Source of the DNA: Gemmatimonadota bacterium
GTDB taxonomy: Bacteria > Gemmatimonadota > Gemmatimonadetes > Gemmatimonadales > Gemmatimonadaceae
Assembly: GCA_016712265.1 (NCBI GenBank)
Contig: JADJRJ010000012.1
Coordinates: forward strand, 1-32,905
DNA length: 32,905 nucleotides
Direction of reading: 5' to 3'
Both the position numbers and the translations under genes were made by a program. The stretch's first letter is position 1; every line of letters starts with the position of its first letter. A model generated the notes under the pieces. That model was given only the letters and a program-made list of their open reading frames with translations, had not been told where the DNA came from and searched no databases. Shown piece after piece: positions 1 to 5,918 of this stretch.

Positions 1-566
1 CATGTGATGTGCGCCCACGTCCGACGATGACGTACCGATAGAATGGTCCGCTTCGCCACCCCGAAACGCTTCGCAAGCGAGTAGGCGGAAGCGGGGTCTG
101 CTCTGATTTGACGGACCAAGTCGTCGGTAAGTTTGGCGCCGCCGACGCGCTCCCCTCTTGCCCTCACTTCTGCGGGTTTGACACCCTGCCCGAGGCGTAG
201 ACCGTCAAGGTTCATTCGCCCCTTGCGAATGGCGTCTTGCATGTTCTCTTGATGCGACCCGACAAAGAGATGGTCCGGGTTCACGCAGGCTGGGTTGTCG
301 CAGCGATGGCACGCGCACTCGCCCTTGCCGAGTATCCGGCCTTGATAGAGGCGCAGCGCTACGTGCGTGGCGTAACGCAGATCGCGCGTTGAAACGCGAA
401 GTTGGCCATAGCCGCGTCGGTCGACAGACCCGGTCCACAGCCAACATCCGCTATTGGGCTCCGGCGTCCATTTCTCATCGAACCGATCGCGAAGGGGCCG
501 ACGGTAGCGGCCGGCAGACCGACTGGCGTGCCCCTCCGCGGGCGAAAGCTCTTCCAGCATACGCAT
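1..566 (-). CDS. HNH homing endonuclease, 3' end cut by window edge
   Basis: Reading leftward from ATG at 566 the frame stays open to the window edge (188 codons). The middle carries an HNH_3-type zinc/HNH core, CHRCDNPACVNPDHLFVGS, followed by HQENMQDA and KGRMN, which is the usual signature of freestanding phage homing endonucleases. The N-terminal third has the WLWTGSVDRRGYGQL strand pair seen before the HNH core in this family. The C-terminal part (AKLTDDLVRQIRADP, then FGVAKRTILSVRHRRTW) looks like a DNA-binding helix-turn-helix tail of the NUMOD/AP2-associated kind. It probably nicks or cuts DNA at a target in related phages. The start overlaps the GapR stop by one base (TGATG), so it is translated as the last visible gene of the early leftward operon. 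The stop is outside the window, so truncation cannot be judged. Confidence 0.85.
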   Translation of the reverse strand, partial: MRMLEELSPAEGHASRSAGRYRRPLRDRFDEKWTPEPNSGCWLWTGSVDRRGYGQLRVSTRDLRYATHVALRLYQGRILGKGECACHRCDNPACVNPDHLFVGSHQENMQDAIRKGRMNLDGLRLGQGVKPAEVRARGERVGGAKLTDDLVRQIRADPASAYSLAKRFGVAKRTILSVRHRRTWAHIT

Positions 567-862
567 CACGGCGCCTCGTGCGCGTGCGCGAGGCCAGCCC
601 GCAGGATGGCGTCCTCGTAGACCCGCAGAAGCTCGTCCGCCTCGTGCAGGTCCGCCTCGGACTTCGCCCGGCGCTGGATGACGCGCTTCAACGTCGGCAC
701 GTCGTAGCCCTCGCCGCGGGCCTCCTTGTAGACCTCGGCGATATCCTCGTTGATGGCGGCCTTGTCGGCGTTCAACCGTTCGATCCGCTCAACCAGCGAT
801 GCAACCTGCGCGGCCGTCACGTCGATGCCGCGAGGCGGTCCGTTGTGGCCCTTCCCGGTCAT
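566..862 (-). CDS. gapR: GapR-like nucleoid protein (DUF2312)
   Basis: A 98-residue protein whose residues from about 13 onward match the GapR/DUF2312 family: AAQVASLVERIERLNADK, then EVYKEARGEGYDVPTLK and VIQRRAKS, ending in the dimerising helical tail. Cellular GapR is a small alphaproteobacterial protein that binds AT-rich, overtwisted DNA and helps replication and chromosome segregation; phage copies are common, with role unproven. The start ATG at 862 gives the usual family length; the longer upstream open frame is not family-like. The gene overlaps the HNH start by one base, and its ATG overlaps the stop of the possible upstream gene (ATGA). It could adjust topology of phage or host DNA early in infection. 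The family call is firm; the role in this phage is inference. Confidence 0.93.
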   Translation of the reverse strand: MTGKGHNGPPRGIDVTAAQVASLVERIERLNADKAAINEDIAEVYKEARGEGYDVPTLKRVIQRRAKSEADLHEADELLRVYEDAILRAGLAHAHEAP

Positions 863-1281
863 GCTGCCCCCATGGATAGGTGCCCCAGGGCTCGCCGCGA
901 CCGGCTCATTCCGGTGCTGACGCGAGGCCGGTGCGGGGCATTCCCGGCAACTCCGCCCTTTCCGCCATGCGATCCCGTGCCGGTGTGCTGCGGCACGACA
1001 GCCGACGCTCGGAGGACGGTTTGTGTGTGCCCGGCCGGTTCCCTGCGGCCGTGGGAGGTGCGCCGGCTGAAGGGCGCGTGGTGAAAGATGCCCGGGAAGC
1101 GCGACGGCCTCCGCCCGGGCTCGGAGAGAGAGGCCCACTCGCTCGGGGAGCCGCCGCGCATGGGATAGGTGCCGGGGAGCATCGACAGCCCCCGCCCCGG
1201 CCCGAGGGCAGACGACGCCATCGCCCCGCACGATCCGCCCAGGACAGAACGTCCGAACGGGATTGGCGCCCTGTCGTGCAT
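859..1281 (-). CDS. Possible small basic protein, unrecognised
   Basis: An open frame of 140 codons fills the gap between the regulator at 1287-1724 and GapR. Its ATG lies six bases past the upstream stop and its stop overlaps the GapR start (ATGACC), which fits the coupled layout of this operon. Third codon positions are mostly G or C. Against it, the product is rich in Arg, Gly, Ser and Pro, has no recognisable fold, and two other frames are also open here. I see no family. Two similar stretches, GGCACCTATCC followed by ATG, occur within it near 880 and 1165 and may be chance. An untranslated spacer is the alternative. Confidence 0.4.
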   Translation of the reverse strand: MHDRAPIPFGRSVLGGSCGAMASSALGPGRGLSMLPGTYPMRGGSPSEWASLSEPGRRPSRFPGIFHHAPFSRRTSHGRREPAGHTQTVLRASAVVPQHTGTGSHGGKGGVAGNAPHRPRVSTGMSRSRRALGHLSMGAA

Positions 1282-1286
1282 CTCAC

Positions 1287-1724
1287 TCACTGCGGCGGTC
1301 CCGCCATCGGGAGCGGCGCAGCATCCAGACCATCGCCATGTCCGCGTGCCGGCTCGCGAGGCGGACGTGCCGACGCTGCATCGCCGCCGCGAGCCACGTC
1401 GCCCGCGTCCATAGCCATCGTCGCATTCCGCATCTCCTGGACGCGCTGGAAGGTCTGCATTGCCCGCATGAAGTCGCGGGCGAACTCGGGGTCGGCGTCC
1501 GTCATCGCCGTGAGGCGGCGGACTTCGCTCGCCAGTTCGGGGACGGCCGCGATCAGCCGCAGCAGATGCAACCCCTGCGGCGTGGACTTCTCGTCGAGCC
1601 AGTTCTTGGCGGTCGAGACGTTGGTCCCGGCCGCTCCGGCCAGCTTCTTCGCGCCGTGCCGCTCCCGACCGAACGCCGACTTCAGCGCGCCCGAGACGGT
1701 GCGCTGGTAGTCGAACTGATCCAT
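1287..1724 (-). CDS. Phage regulatory protein with HTH-like N-terminus
   Basis: A 145-residue protein. The first 85 residues (MDQFDYQRTVSGALKSAFGR, then GAKKLAGAAGTNVSTAKNWL, LHLLRLIAAVPELASEVRRL) match a group of small alphaproteobacterial phage and prophage proteins that look like helix-turn-helix DNA-binding regulators: an AxxLAxAAGxNVxTAxNWL helix pair followed by a LLRL helix. The tail after about residue 110 is disordered and Arg/Ala/Pro-rich. There is no clear ribosome binding site before ATG 1724. A GTG at 1745 in the same frame overlaps the TGA of another open frame (GTGA) and is the alternative start, adding seven residues. The gene lies mid-operon between early small genes and GapR. 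The DNA target is unknown; regulation of the phage early genes is a guess. Confidence 0.75.
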   Translation of the reverse strand: MDQFDYQRTVSGALKSAFGRERHGAKKLAGAAGTNVSTAKNWLDEKSTPQGLHLLRLIAAVPELASEVRRLTAMTDADPEFARDFMRAMQTFQRVQEMRNATMAMDAGDVARGGDAASARPPREPARGHGDGLDAAPLPMAGPPQ

Positions 1725-1745
1725 GGTCAGGATGGGGGCGATCAC

Positions 1746-2062
1746 ACCGGCCCCCCGCGCAAGAACGCCGATTTTCGGGGCAAGTTCTTTGCCCTGTCTT
1801 GTCTTGGGACATGCTGCCGCTCCATGACGCACTTTCGGGTCATGGAGACGGTTGACTTCATCAGCAGCGAAGACGACGAGGGCGCCGCCGAGCCCTGGCA
1901 GGCTATCGGCGACATCGTGAATGGACTGGTCCGCAACCTCCTGGCAGAGGCGCGCGGACGGGAGAGTGCAGCGCGGGGAGGCCGGGAAGAGGAAACCTCC
2001 CCGCGCACTCTGCCCGTGATCGTGGGTCGCCGATCGACGGGCGAGGATCATGGGGGCGACGA
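1746..2062. other. Stretch with competing reading frames, unresolved
   Basis: Three frames are open here. On minus, ATG 2066 overlaps the stop of the upstream membrane peptide gene (ATGA) and runs in frame into the regulator gene, which would give that protein a 114-residue N-terminal extension. Also on minus, GTG 2008 to 1742 would encode 88 residues and end in a GTGA overlap with a possible regulator start. On plus, ATG 1824 to 2087 would encode an 87-residue protein with a good amphipathic helix (IGDIVNGLVRNLLAEAR) but no ribosome binding site. Codon bias does not separate them. The coupling pattern favours a minus-strand gene; composition favours the plus one. Confidence 0.4.
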
Positions 2063-2167
2063 TCATTGCTCGCGCCCCAAGCGATAGAGAAACACCGCCA
2101 GCGCGATGCCGATCGCGGCCCAGATCAGGGCGGCGACCGAAACCACAATGGCAACGAGGGACAGCAT
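2063..2167 (-). CDS. 34-residue single-pass membrane peptide
   Basis: Too short for usual gene callers but well placed: its ATG overlaps the upstream stop by one base (TGATG) and its TGA overlaps a downstream ATG. The peptide is almost entirely one hydrophobic helix, residues 2-27 (LSLVAIVVSVAALIWAAIG then ALAVFLY), with a short basic tail RLGREQ, so it should span the inner membrane with its C-terminus in the cytoplasm by the positive-inside rule. Small membrane peptides in phage early operons can act in exclusion or membrane signalling; nothing here shows which. Confidence 0.7.
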   Translation of the reverse strand: MLSLVAIVVSVAALIWAAIGIALAVFLYRLGREQ

Positions 2168-2364
2168 CAGCGATCGGCCCCCATGTCGTCGTCGGACATG
2201 CCGTCCCGGGTGACGAGGTGGTCGTCGATCCGGCGGACGCATTCCAACGTCGTGATCCGCCGCTCCAGCGCGTCGAGCTGCCCCAGCAGGTCGCGCACCT
2301 GCACGACGAGGGCGTCGATACGGTCGATCGCCTCGTTGATCGGAAGGGCGGCGGGGATCGCCAT
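2167..2364 (-). CDS. Small coiled-coil protein, unrecognised
   Basis: A 65-residue protein starting at ATG 2364, which overlaps the stop of the gene before it (TGATG) and ends in the same way on the gene after it. Residues 8-45 form a strongly predicted coiled coil with leucines and isoleucines at heptad spacing (INEAIDRIDALVVQVRDLL, then LDALERRITTLE), followed by an acidic tail with DDDMGAD. It probably dimerises. No family is recognised. The longer open frame upstream (to 2748) overlaps two better genes and is not used. Confidence 0.75.
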   Translation of the reverse strand: MAIPAALPINEAIDRIDALVVQVRDLLGQLDALERRITTLECVRRIDDHLVTRDGMSDDDMGADR

Positions 2365-2579
2365 CAGGCGGCGTCCCGTGGAGCGGAGGATTGCCGCCCT
2401 TGAAGCAGAGATCGCCGAACTTCGACCGCGGCGGCGGTCAGCGCCGAAATCCGCTCCGGCGAAATCGGCTCGACCTCGCGCACCATCGCGTTGATCTCGT
2501 CCAGTTCCCGCGACCACTGATCCAGCAGCGCAGGACCGATGAACCAGAGAAGGCCGCGGCCGATGAGCTTGCGCATCAC
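2364..2579 (-). CDS. Small early protein, unrecognised
   Basis: A 71-residue protein. ATG 2579 overlaps the stop of the Cro-like gene (ATGA), so the two are translationally coupled. A hydrophobic N-terminal segment, residues 6-20 (IGRGLLWFIGPALLD), is too short for a confident membrane span and may be an amphipathic anchor; the rest is helical with the run REVEPISPERISALTAAAVE. It lies second in the early leftward operon, so it is expected soon after derepression. Function unknown. Confidence 0.75.
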   Translation of the reverse strand: MMRKLIGRGLLWFIGPALLDQWSRELDEINAMVREVEPISPERISALTAAAVEVRRSLLQGRQSSAPRDAA

Positions 2580-2788
2580 GCGGCTCTCGTCGTGTCGGGA
2601 TGCTGGGCGTAGAAGTCATTGGCCGTGACCTGCCCCGCAGTCGCCTCGACGATCCGCGCCATGATCTGCGGCGTCGGAATGCGCTCAGCGCGCCGATACT
2701 TCCGGACCGCGAATGTCGAAACCCCGATCCGACCGGCCATCGCGGCATCGGTCAAACTCGTGGCCCGCATCCATGCTTCAAGGTTCAT
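2576..2788 (-). CDS. Cro-like helix-turn-helix regulator
   Basis: A 70-residue protein, the first gene of the leftward operon. Residues 10-40 form a compact helix-turn-helix of the Cro/YdaS type (SLTDAAMAGRIGVSTFAVRK, with the recognition helix around VSTFAVRKYRRAE), followed by TPQIMARIVEATAGQVTANDF, the usual capping helices. It presumably binds the TGCCCC operators next to its own promoter and competes with the CI-like protein encoded on the other strand at 2885. The promoter's -10 box ends seven bases before the ATG and no ribosome binding site precedes it, so the mRNA is probably leaderless. Fold assignment is good; the target is inferred from position. Confidence 0.85.
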   Translation of the reverse strand: MNLEAWMRATSLTDAAMAGRIGVSTFAVRKYRRAERIPTPQIMARIVEATAGQVTANDFYAQHPDTTRAA

Positions 2789-2794
2789 GGGGCG

Positions 2795-2824
2795 ATAGTG
2801 CCCCAGCCTGGGGCATCAATGCAA
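2795..2824 (-). promoter_or_regulatory. Leftward early promoter with operator in the spacer
   Basis: On minus: -35 TTGCAT (2824-2819), an 18-bp spacer, -10 CACTAT (2800-2795). The predicted start falls on or next to the A of the Cro-like ATG at 2788, so the transcript should be leaderless. The upstream word TTTCTGCTTGCAT is repeated exactly at the rightward promoter near 3930. The perfect palindrome TGCCCCAGCCTGGGGCA lies almost wholly inside the spacer, so a bound repressor would exclude polymerase. Confidence 0.7.
2799..2815. promoter_or_regulatory. Palindromic operator, leftward promoter
   Basis: TGCCCCAGCCTGGGGCA is a perfect 8-1-8 inverted repeat between the divergent cro-like and cI-like genes. 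A related 17-bp site occurs at 3945-3961 in the rightward promoter. This is the expected binding site for one or both helix-turn-helix proteins encoded next to it. Confidence 0.75.
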
Positions 2825-2829
2825 GCAGA

Positions 2830-2867
2830 AAGTGCCCCGAATTGTGACGCGCGCTAAGTGCCCCATT
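2830..2867. promoter_or_regulatory. Two operator half-sites before the cI-like gene
   Basis: AAGTGCCCC occurs at 2830-2838 and again at 2856-2864, matching one arm of the palindrome at 2799-2815. A weak rightward promoter for the cI-like gene may overlap them: TTGTGA (2842-2847), 17 bp, ATTCCG (2865-2870). Graded binding across one full and two half sites would be a simple switch; that is inference. Confidence 0.45.
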
Positions 2868-2884
2868 CCGGGTACGTTCCGGGC

Positions 2885-3292
2885 ATGAACGACGCAGAGA
2901 TCGGCGCCCGAGTCCGGGCGGCCCGCGAGGCGCAGGGCCTCACGCGGCCAGCCATGACGTCGCTCGTCGCGGCCAGCGAATCCCAGATACGGAAACTTGA
3001 GGACGGCGACCGGCGCTGGACGCTCGACTGGCTCAGCCGGTTCTCCCGCGCCCTCGGGGTGCCGGTGGCGGAACTCGTCGGTCCCGAACCGCTCCCCGAG
3101 GAACACGGGGCCGGGCCGCTAGCGAGCGGAGCGTCCGGGGAAGAAGATCACACGCCCGCCGATCTGCTGTCCGGCGCGCTGATCGACGAGCGGGGCGGAA
3201 ACCGCCGCGGGGCCGTTCGACGGGTGCGGGCGTACCTTGGGCTTATCGGAGAAGATGAACGGCCGCCACGGGCACGGCGACGGCCCTCCTAG
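2885..3292 (+). CDS. CI-like repressor (HTH_3 domain)
   Basis: A 135-residue protein with an N-terminal lambda-repressor-type (XRE/HTH_3) domain at residues 4-63: IGARVRAAREAQGLTRPAM, then the recognition segment AASESQIRKLEDGDRRWTLD and the helix FSRALGVPVAELVG. There is no LexA-type peptidase or dimerisation domain; the remaining 70 residues are polar and Arg-rich. So RecA-stimulated self-cleavage is not expected, and induction would need another route, for example an anti-repressor. ATG 2885 fits the domain start; the upstream codon at 2858 adds nine unrelated residues. It faces the Cro-like gene across the operators. Its last 174 bases overlap, antisense, the end of the minus gene at 3119-3640. 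Confidence 0.82.
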   Translation: MNDAEIGARVRAAREAQGLTRPAMTSLVAASESQIRKLEDGDRRWTLDWLSRFSRALGVPVAELVGPEPLPEEHGAGPLASGASGEEDHTPADLLSGALIDERGGNRRGAVRRVRAYLGLIGEDERPPRARRRPS

Positions 3293-3640
3293 AGCTTCCC
3301 GGCCGGCGACCAGGTCGATGTCCGGCCCCAAGTCCCAGAGCAGGACCATCAGCTCGCCCCACGGCGTGGCGAGCCGCTTTTCGGACGCTCGCCGCGCCGA
3401 TGGCGTGACCTTGATATAGGTGCCGGCCGGCTCGGCCAACGCGCTGTGCCGATAGTGCAGGTATGACCATGCCTGCGACCGATCCAGCCGATATCGGAGC
3501 GACACGCCCGCGATAACGACGATCCCGCCCGGCGGGATGACGGCGATCTGCGCTTGCTGCATAGCCGGATGTTGCTGGCTTCGGCCAGCTTCGACAATCG
3601 GGGGCGCTACTTCAGTCGCTGGGCCGGGGTCATCTTCCAT
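3119..3640 (-). CDS. Unknown protein between the two phage promoters
   Basis: A 173-residue protein chosen from ATG 3640 because GGGAG lies eight bases upstream; ATG 3667 is the alternative. Codon bias is strongly G/C at third positions along its whole length, including the part that overlaps the cI-like gene on the other strand. Visible features are a hydrophobic strand near residues 37-50 (IAVIPPGGIVVIAGVSLRY), a central WSYLHYRHS segment and a WGELMVLLWDLGPDIDLVAG helix. No known family comes to mind. By place it could be a lysogeny-state or anti-repressor gene, but nothing in the sequence shows this. Confidence 0.6.
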   Translation of the reverse strand: MEDDPGPATEVAPPIVEAGRSQQHPAMQQAQIAVIPPGGIVVIAGVSLRYRLDRSQAWSYLHYRHSALAEPAGTYIKVTPSARRASEKRLATPWGELMVLLWDLGPDIDLVAGREALGGPSPCPWRPFIFSDKPKVRPHPSNGPAAVSAPLVDQRAGQQIGGRVIFFPGRSAR

Positions 3641-3936
3641 TGCGCACGCTCCCATAGCCCGTGCCATTCTTAGGCCGCTCGCTGGCGAGCCGGGGCAGCA
3701 CGGGTTCCATTCCGTCGCTGGAAAGGGAGAGCGTGCACTCTCCGTACAGTGGTCGTGCGAGTGACGCCCGCACGGTCCCCCGTCTTTCTCGGGGGCAGGC
3801 ACCCGCTATCCGCTGTCCGCCCTCATGAGATTCGCCCCCTCTGTTTTACGCGGTCCGCGCGCAATGCGCCTCGGACGCGAAAATCATGGCACGGCCACGG
3901 CCTCGCGTCGCGTCACATTCCGGGTCACTTTTCTGC
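3641..3936. other. Gene-poor spacer upstream of the rightward promoter
   Basis: No convincing gene. It contains several short inverted repeats: GCTCGC TG GCGAGC near 3674-3687, GTGCG with CGCAC near 3753-3771, and CCCCCG with CGGGGG near 3777-3795 without a T-run. The promoter of the minus gene at 3640 should be here, but I cannot pick one with confidence. Confidence 0.4.
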
Positions 3937-3965
3937 TTGCATAGTGTCCCATAGTGGGGCATTCT
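3937..3965 (+). promoter_or_regulatory. Rightward early promoter with operator in the spacer
   Basis: -35 TTGCAT (3937-3942), 17-bp spacer, -10 CATTCT (3960-3965). The operator TGTCCCATAGTGGGGCA (3945-3961) fills the spacer and matches the leftward operator at 12 of its 16 arm positions. The word TTTCTGCTTGCAT upstream is identical to the leftward promoter. Predicted start is near 3972, giving a 20-base leader with a good ribosome binding site (GAGGGGAG, 3981-3988). It should drive the long plus-strand operon that follows. Confidence 0.72.
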
Positions 3966-3991
3966 CCCCTCATCAACACCGAGGGGAGACC

Positions 3992-4198
3992 ATGGCGAGC
4001 AAGAAGTCGAAGCTGGGGCGAGCGACGCACGATGTCGTCGCCAAGATCGCCCCCACGCTGCCCCGCGGCATGTCGTGGGAATGCATTCGCGACGTCATCG
4101 ACCAGCGCACCGGCAGTGATCTCAACGGGTGGGAACTGGATCGAGCGACGGACGCAGCGATCCGCATCCGGGACCGCAACACCCCCTCCGCCGCCTGA
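3992..4198 (+). CDS. First gene of rightward operon, unrecognised
   Basis: A 68-residue basic protein with a strong ribosome binding site (GAGGGGAG) and directly under the operator-controlled promoter, so it should be among the first products made when repression fails. It starts MASKKSKLGRATHDVVAKI and continues helical to IRIRDRN. By position it could be a regulator or host-takeover protein. No family recognised. Fourteen bases then separate it from the next ATG, with GGAGG in between. Confidence 0.8.
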   Translation: MASKKSKLGRATHDVVAKIAPTLPRGMSWECIRDVIDQRTGSDLNGWELDRATDAAIRIRDRNTPSAA

Positions 4199-4213
4199 CC
4201 GGAGGCCAGACCG

Positions 4214-4426
4214 ATGCTGTCCGACCTGACCCGCATCGCAATCACCGACGAGGAAGGCCGCCGCGAGTTGGCCACCCTCGGCGAGTTCATCGCCGACAAC
4301 GGCGACGCCTTCGACGAGCGGGACGTGGCCGCCCTCCGGGCCGAACTTGCCGCCTACCGCCCCTATCACATGGGCGGAGGCGCCGGCCCGCTGTTCACCA
4401 TCCGCAACGTCGAGCCGATCGCCTGA
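4214..4426 (+). CDS. Small acidic protein, unrecognised
   Basis: A 70-residue protein preceded by GGAGG at seven-to-ten-base spacing (CCGGAGGCCAGACCG). The sequence LATLGEFIADNGDAFDERD followed by VAALRAELAAYRPY is helical and acidic, ending in the strand FTIRNVEPIA. The ribosome binding region is almost identical to that of the next gene (CCGGAGGACAGACCG), suggesting local duplication of the translation signal. Function unknown. Confidence 0.8.
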   Translation: MLSDLTRIAITDEEGRRELATLGEFIADNGDAFDERDVAALRAELAAYRPYHMGGGAGPLFTIRNVEPIA

Positions 4427-4441
4427 CCGGAGGACAGACCG

Positions 4442-4630
4442 ATGCTCTACGAGCACAACGACCCCGGGTTCCTGATCCGCTACGCGCGGACCCTGATCGA
4501 AGGCGCGGCGGGAAGCGGACGGCGGACCCGCGTCGACTTCCTCAGCGAGGCATCCCACGTCATCACGGCGGCCGAACGGCTGGTCAAGGCCGAGAAGCCG
4601 GTCGTCATCCTGGCGGAGGCGGCGGAATGA
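4442..4630 (+). CDS. Small protein, unrecognised
   Basis: A 62-residue protein with ribosome binding site GGAGG. It reads as two helices separated by a Gly/Arg stretch (YARTLIEGAAGSGRR, then SHVITAAERLVKAE). Its stop overlaps the next start (ATGA). It belongs to the run of coupled small genes; no family recognised. Confidence 0.78.
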   Translation: MLYEHNDPGFLIRYARTLIEGAAGSGRRTRVDFLSEASHVITAAERLVKAEKPVVILAEAAE

Positions 4631-4851
4631 CCACCCTCCCCCGCATCCGCTGGTCGGACATCGTCACGGCCCCCCGCCCCGACGAGTGCGACCCGATCGA
4701 CCATCCCCGCCTCAAGGCCCGCGCATTCGAGGCCCGCGTCCTGATCGTCTGCACGATCGCCCTGCTCGTCACCGGATACCTGACCGGGGCCGGCGCAATC
4801 GACTACGCGCGAGCCATGTTCGCCCTCTCTCTTCCGATGGTGACGCCATGA
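4627..4851 (+). CDS. Small membrane protein, unrecognised
   Basis: A 74-residue protein with one clear transmembrane helix at about residues 37-57 (ARVLIVCTIALLVTGYLTG) and a second, weaker hydrophobic segment at the C-terminus (ARAMFALSLPMV). The first 35 residues are polar and contain PRPDECDPIDHPRLKARAFE. Coupled to both neighbours by ATGA overlaps. It would sit in the host inner membrane; role unknown. Confidence 0.78.
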   Translation: MTTLPRIRWSDIVTAPRPDECDPIDHPRLKARAFEARVLIVCTIALLVTGYLTGAGAIDYARAMFALSLPMVTP

Positions 4852-5051
4852 GCGAGCGCATGTTCTTCGTCTCCGAAGATGAGCTTCGGACCGGCGCGAA
4901 AGAGATCGTCGCGTTCATGCGGCGGGCCGCGCAGTCAAAGGGGTCCTTCATCATGACCCAGACCGGCCAGATCGACTTCGAGGACTACGCCGGCGACCTG
5001 CTCGTCAAGGCAATGGCTGCGCACGATCGCATTCCCGAGGTGACGCCATGA
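4848..5051 (+). CDS. Small protein, unrecognised
   Basis: A 67-residue protein coupled to both neighbours by four-base ATGA overlaps. It reads as a helix (DELRTGAKEIVAFMRRAAQS) then a short beta segment (SFIMTQTGQIDFEDYAG) and a second helix. The end, PEVTP, resembles the end of the preceding protein (PMVTP) because both come from the same GTGACGCCATGA junction. No family recognised. Confidence 0.78.
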   Translation: MSERMFFVSEDELRTGAKEIVAFMRRAAQSKGSFIMTQTGQIDFEDYAGDLLVKAMAAHDRIPEVTP

Positions 5052-5320
5052 CCGGCATCCCCTCACGGCTACTCGCTCGCCTCGCCGCCGCCGAAGCCCG
5101 CGCCCTCCCCCTTCCCCGCCGCTACACCGGGGGACCGCTGGAGGACGGGCTGTATCTGTGGCGGCGGGAGTGGTGGCCGAGACTGTCGTGGGCGTCGGTC
5201 TGGATCGACGACGCCATCAGCCGGACCGGCCGCGCCCCGGCGCTGATGTCCGACAAGTTCGTCTGGCTCATCGGCCCCATCCACATCCCCGAAATCCCGA
5301 GTGAGGAGGCGTCGTCATGA
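5048..5320 (+). CDS. Tryptophan-rich small protein, unrecognised
   Basis: A 90-residue protein with six tryptophans, most in the segment LYLWRREWWPRLSWASVWID (residues 36-55). The C-terminal part ends IGPIHIPEIPSEEASS. Coupled to both neighbours (ATGA). The Trp/Arg cluster suggests membrane-surface or protein binding, but there is no membrane helix and no recognised family. Confidence 0.78.
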   Translation: MTGIPSRLLARLAAAEARALPLPRRYTGGPLEDGLYLWRREWWPRLSWASVWIDDAISRTGRAPALMSDKFVWLIGPIHIPEIPSEEASS

Positions 5321-5637
5321 CTACGCCCCCCGAATTGGATCGCGACGAACGGTTCGCCCGCATCAACACCAACCCGATCGCGGAACTGCACGCCTGTCTG
5401 ATGCGCGATAGGCCGCTGATGACGCACGACCGGACGCGATTGGAAGAAGCGTTCGTCGAACTCTGGCACGCCCTCGACGAGGCCCAGTGTCTTGCGGAGC
5501 GAGCCTGCGGAAACGGCCCCGAAAACCGACAGCGTCTCGACGCGATCCACGCCGGCCGATGGAAGGCCGCCGCCCTCGCGCTCCCCGACGAATGGCTCGC
5601 CCAAATCATGGACCCGATCACGGAGGCGTCGTCATGA
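5317..5637 (+). CDS. Small helical protein, unrecognised
   Basis: A 106-residue, mostly helical protein, with NPIAELHACLMRDRPLM and EEAFVELWHALDEAQCLAER as the main helices. Ends PITEASS, like the protein before it (SEEASS), because both end in the same GGAGGCGTCGTCATGA junction, which places a ribosome binding site inside each stop region. Coupled to both neighbours. No family recognised. Confidence 0.78.
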   Translation: MTTPPELDRDERFARINTNPIAELHACLMRDRPLMTHDRTRLEEAFVELWHALDEAQCLAERACGNGPENRQRLDAIHAGRWKAAALALPDEWLAQIMDPITEASS

Positions 5638-5918
5638 CGCCCACCTACGAAAACCGCACCAGATACGAGGATCGATCCGTCCTCTCCCGCGTCCACGCCA
5701 GCCGTGACGCGGCGGTCCGGGACGTCGCCCAGATGATCGAGGACGGTGACGAGGACGAGTACGACGGCACGCTCGTCGTCCACCGTGACCGCTACGGGCG
5801 TGTCGAGCGGGTCGAGATCGTCGACCTGATCCCCCTGGCCGAGGACTGGATCAGGGAGGCACACGAGGCCCCCGTCCACAGCATCCACCACCAGCATTCC
5901 TGGAGGGCATACGGATGA
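5634..5918 (+). CDS. Small acidic protein, unrecognised
   Basis: A 94-residue protein. The centre reads DVAQMIEDGDEDEYDGTLVV followed by HRDRYGRVERVEIVDLIPLA, a likely beta hairpin with an acidic loop; the C-terminus is His-rich (HSIHHQHSW). It starts at the ATGA overlap at 5634 and ends in another at 5915. The acidic, small fold could mimic DNA or bind a basic partner, but this is speculation. Confidence 0.78.
   Translation: MTPTYENRTRYEDRSVLSRVHASRDAAVRDVAQMIEDGDEDEYDGTLVVHRDRYGRVERVEIVDLIPLAEDWIREAHEAPVHSIHHQHSWRAYG

Noticed and set aside
389..1084. Long plus-strand frame over the HNH and GapR genes
   Set aside because: It is antisense to two well-recognised genes and its product has shadow-like composition.
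2799..2864. CRISPR-like repeats of GTGCCCC
   Set aside because: Only three short copies at unequal spacing, fitting operator sites rather than an array.
3777..3795. CCCCCG/CGGGGG hairpin as a terminator
   Set aside because: No T-run and no gene end that needs it nearby.
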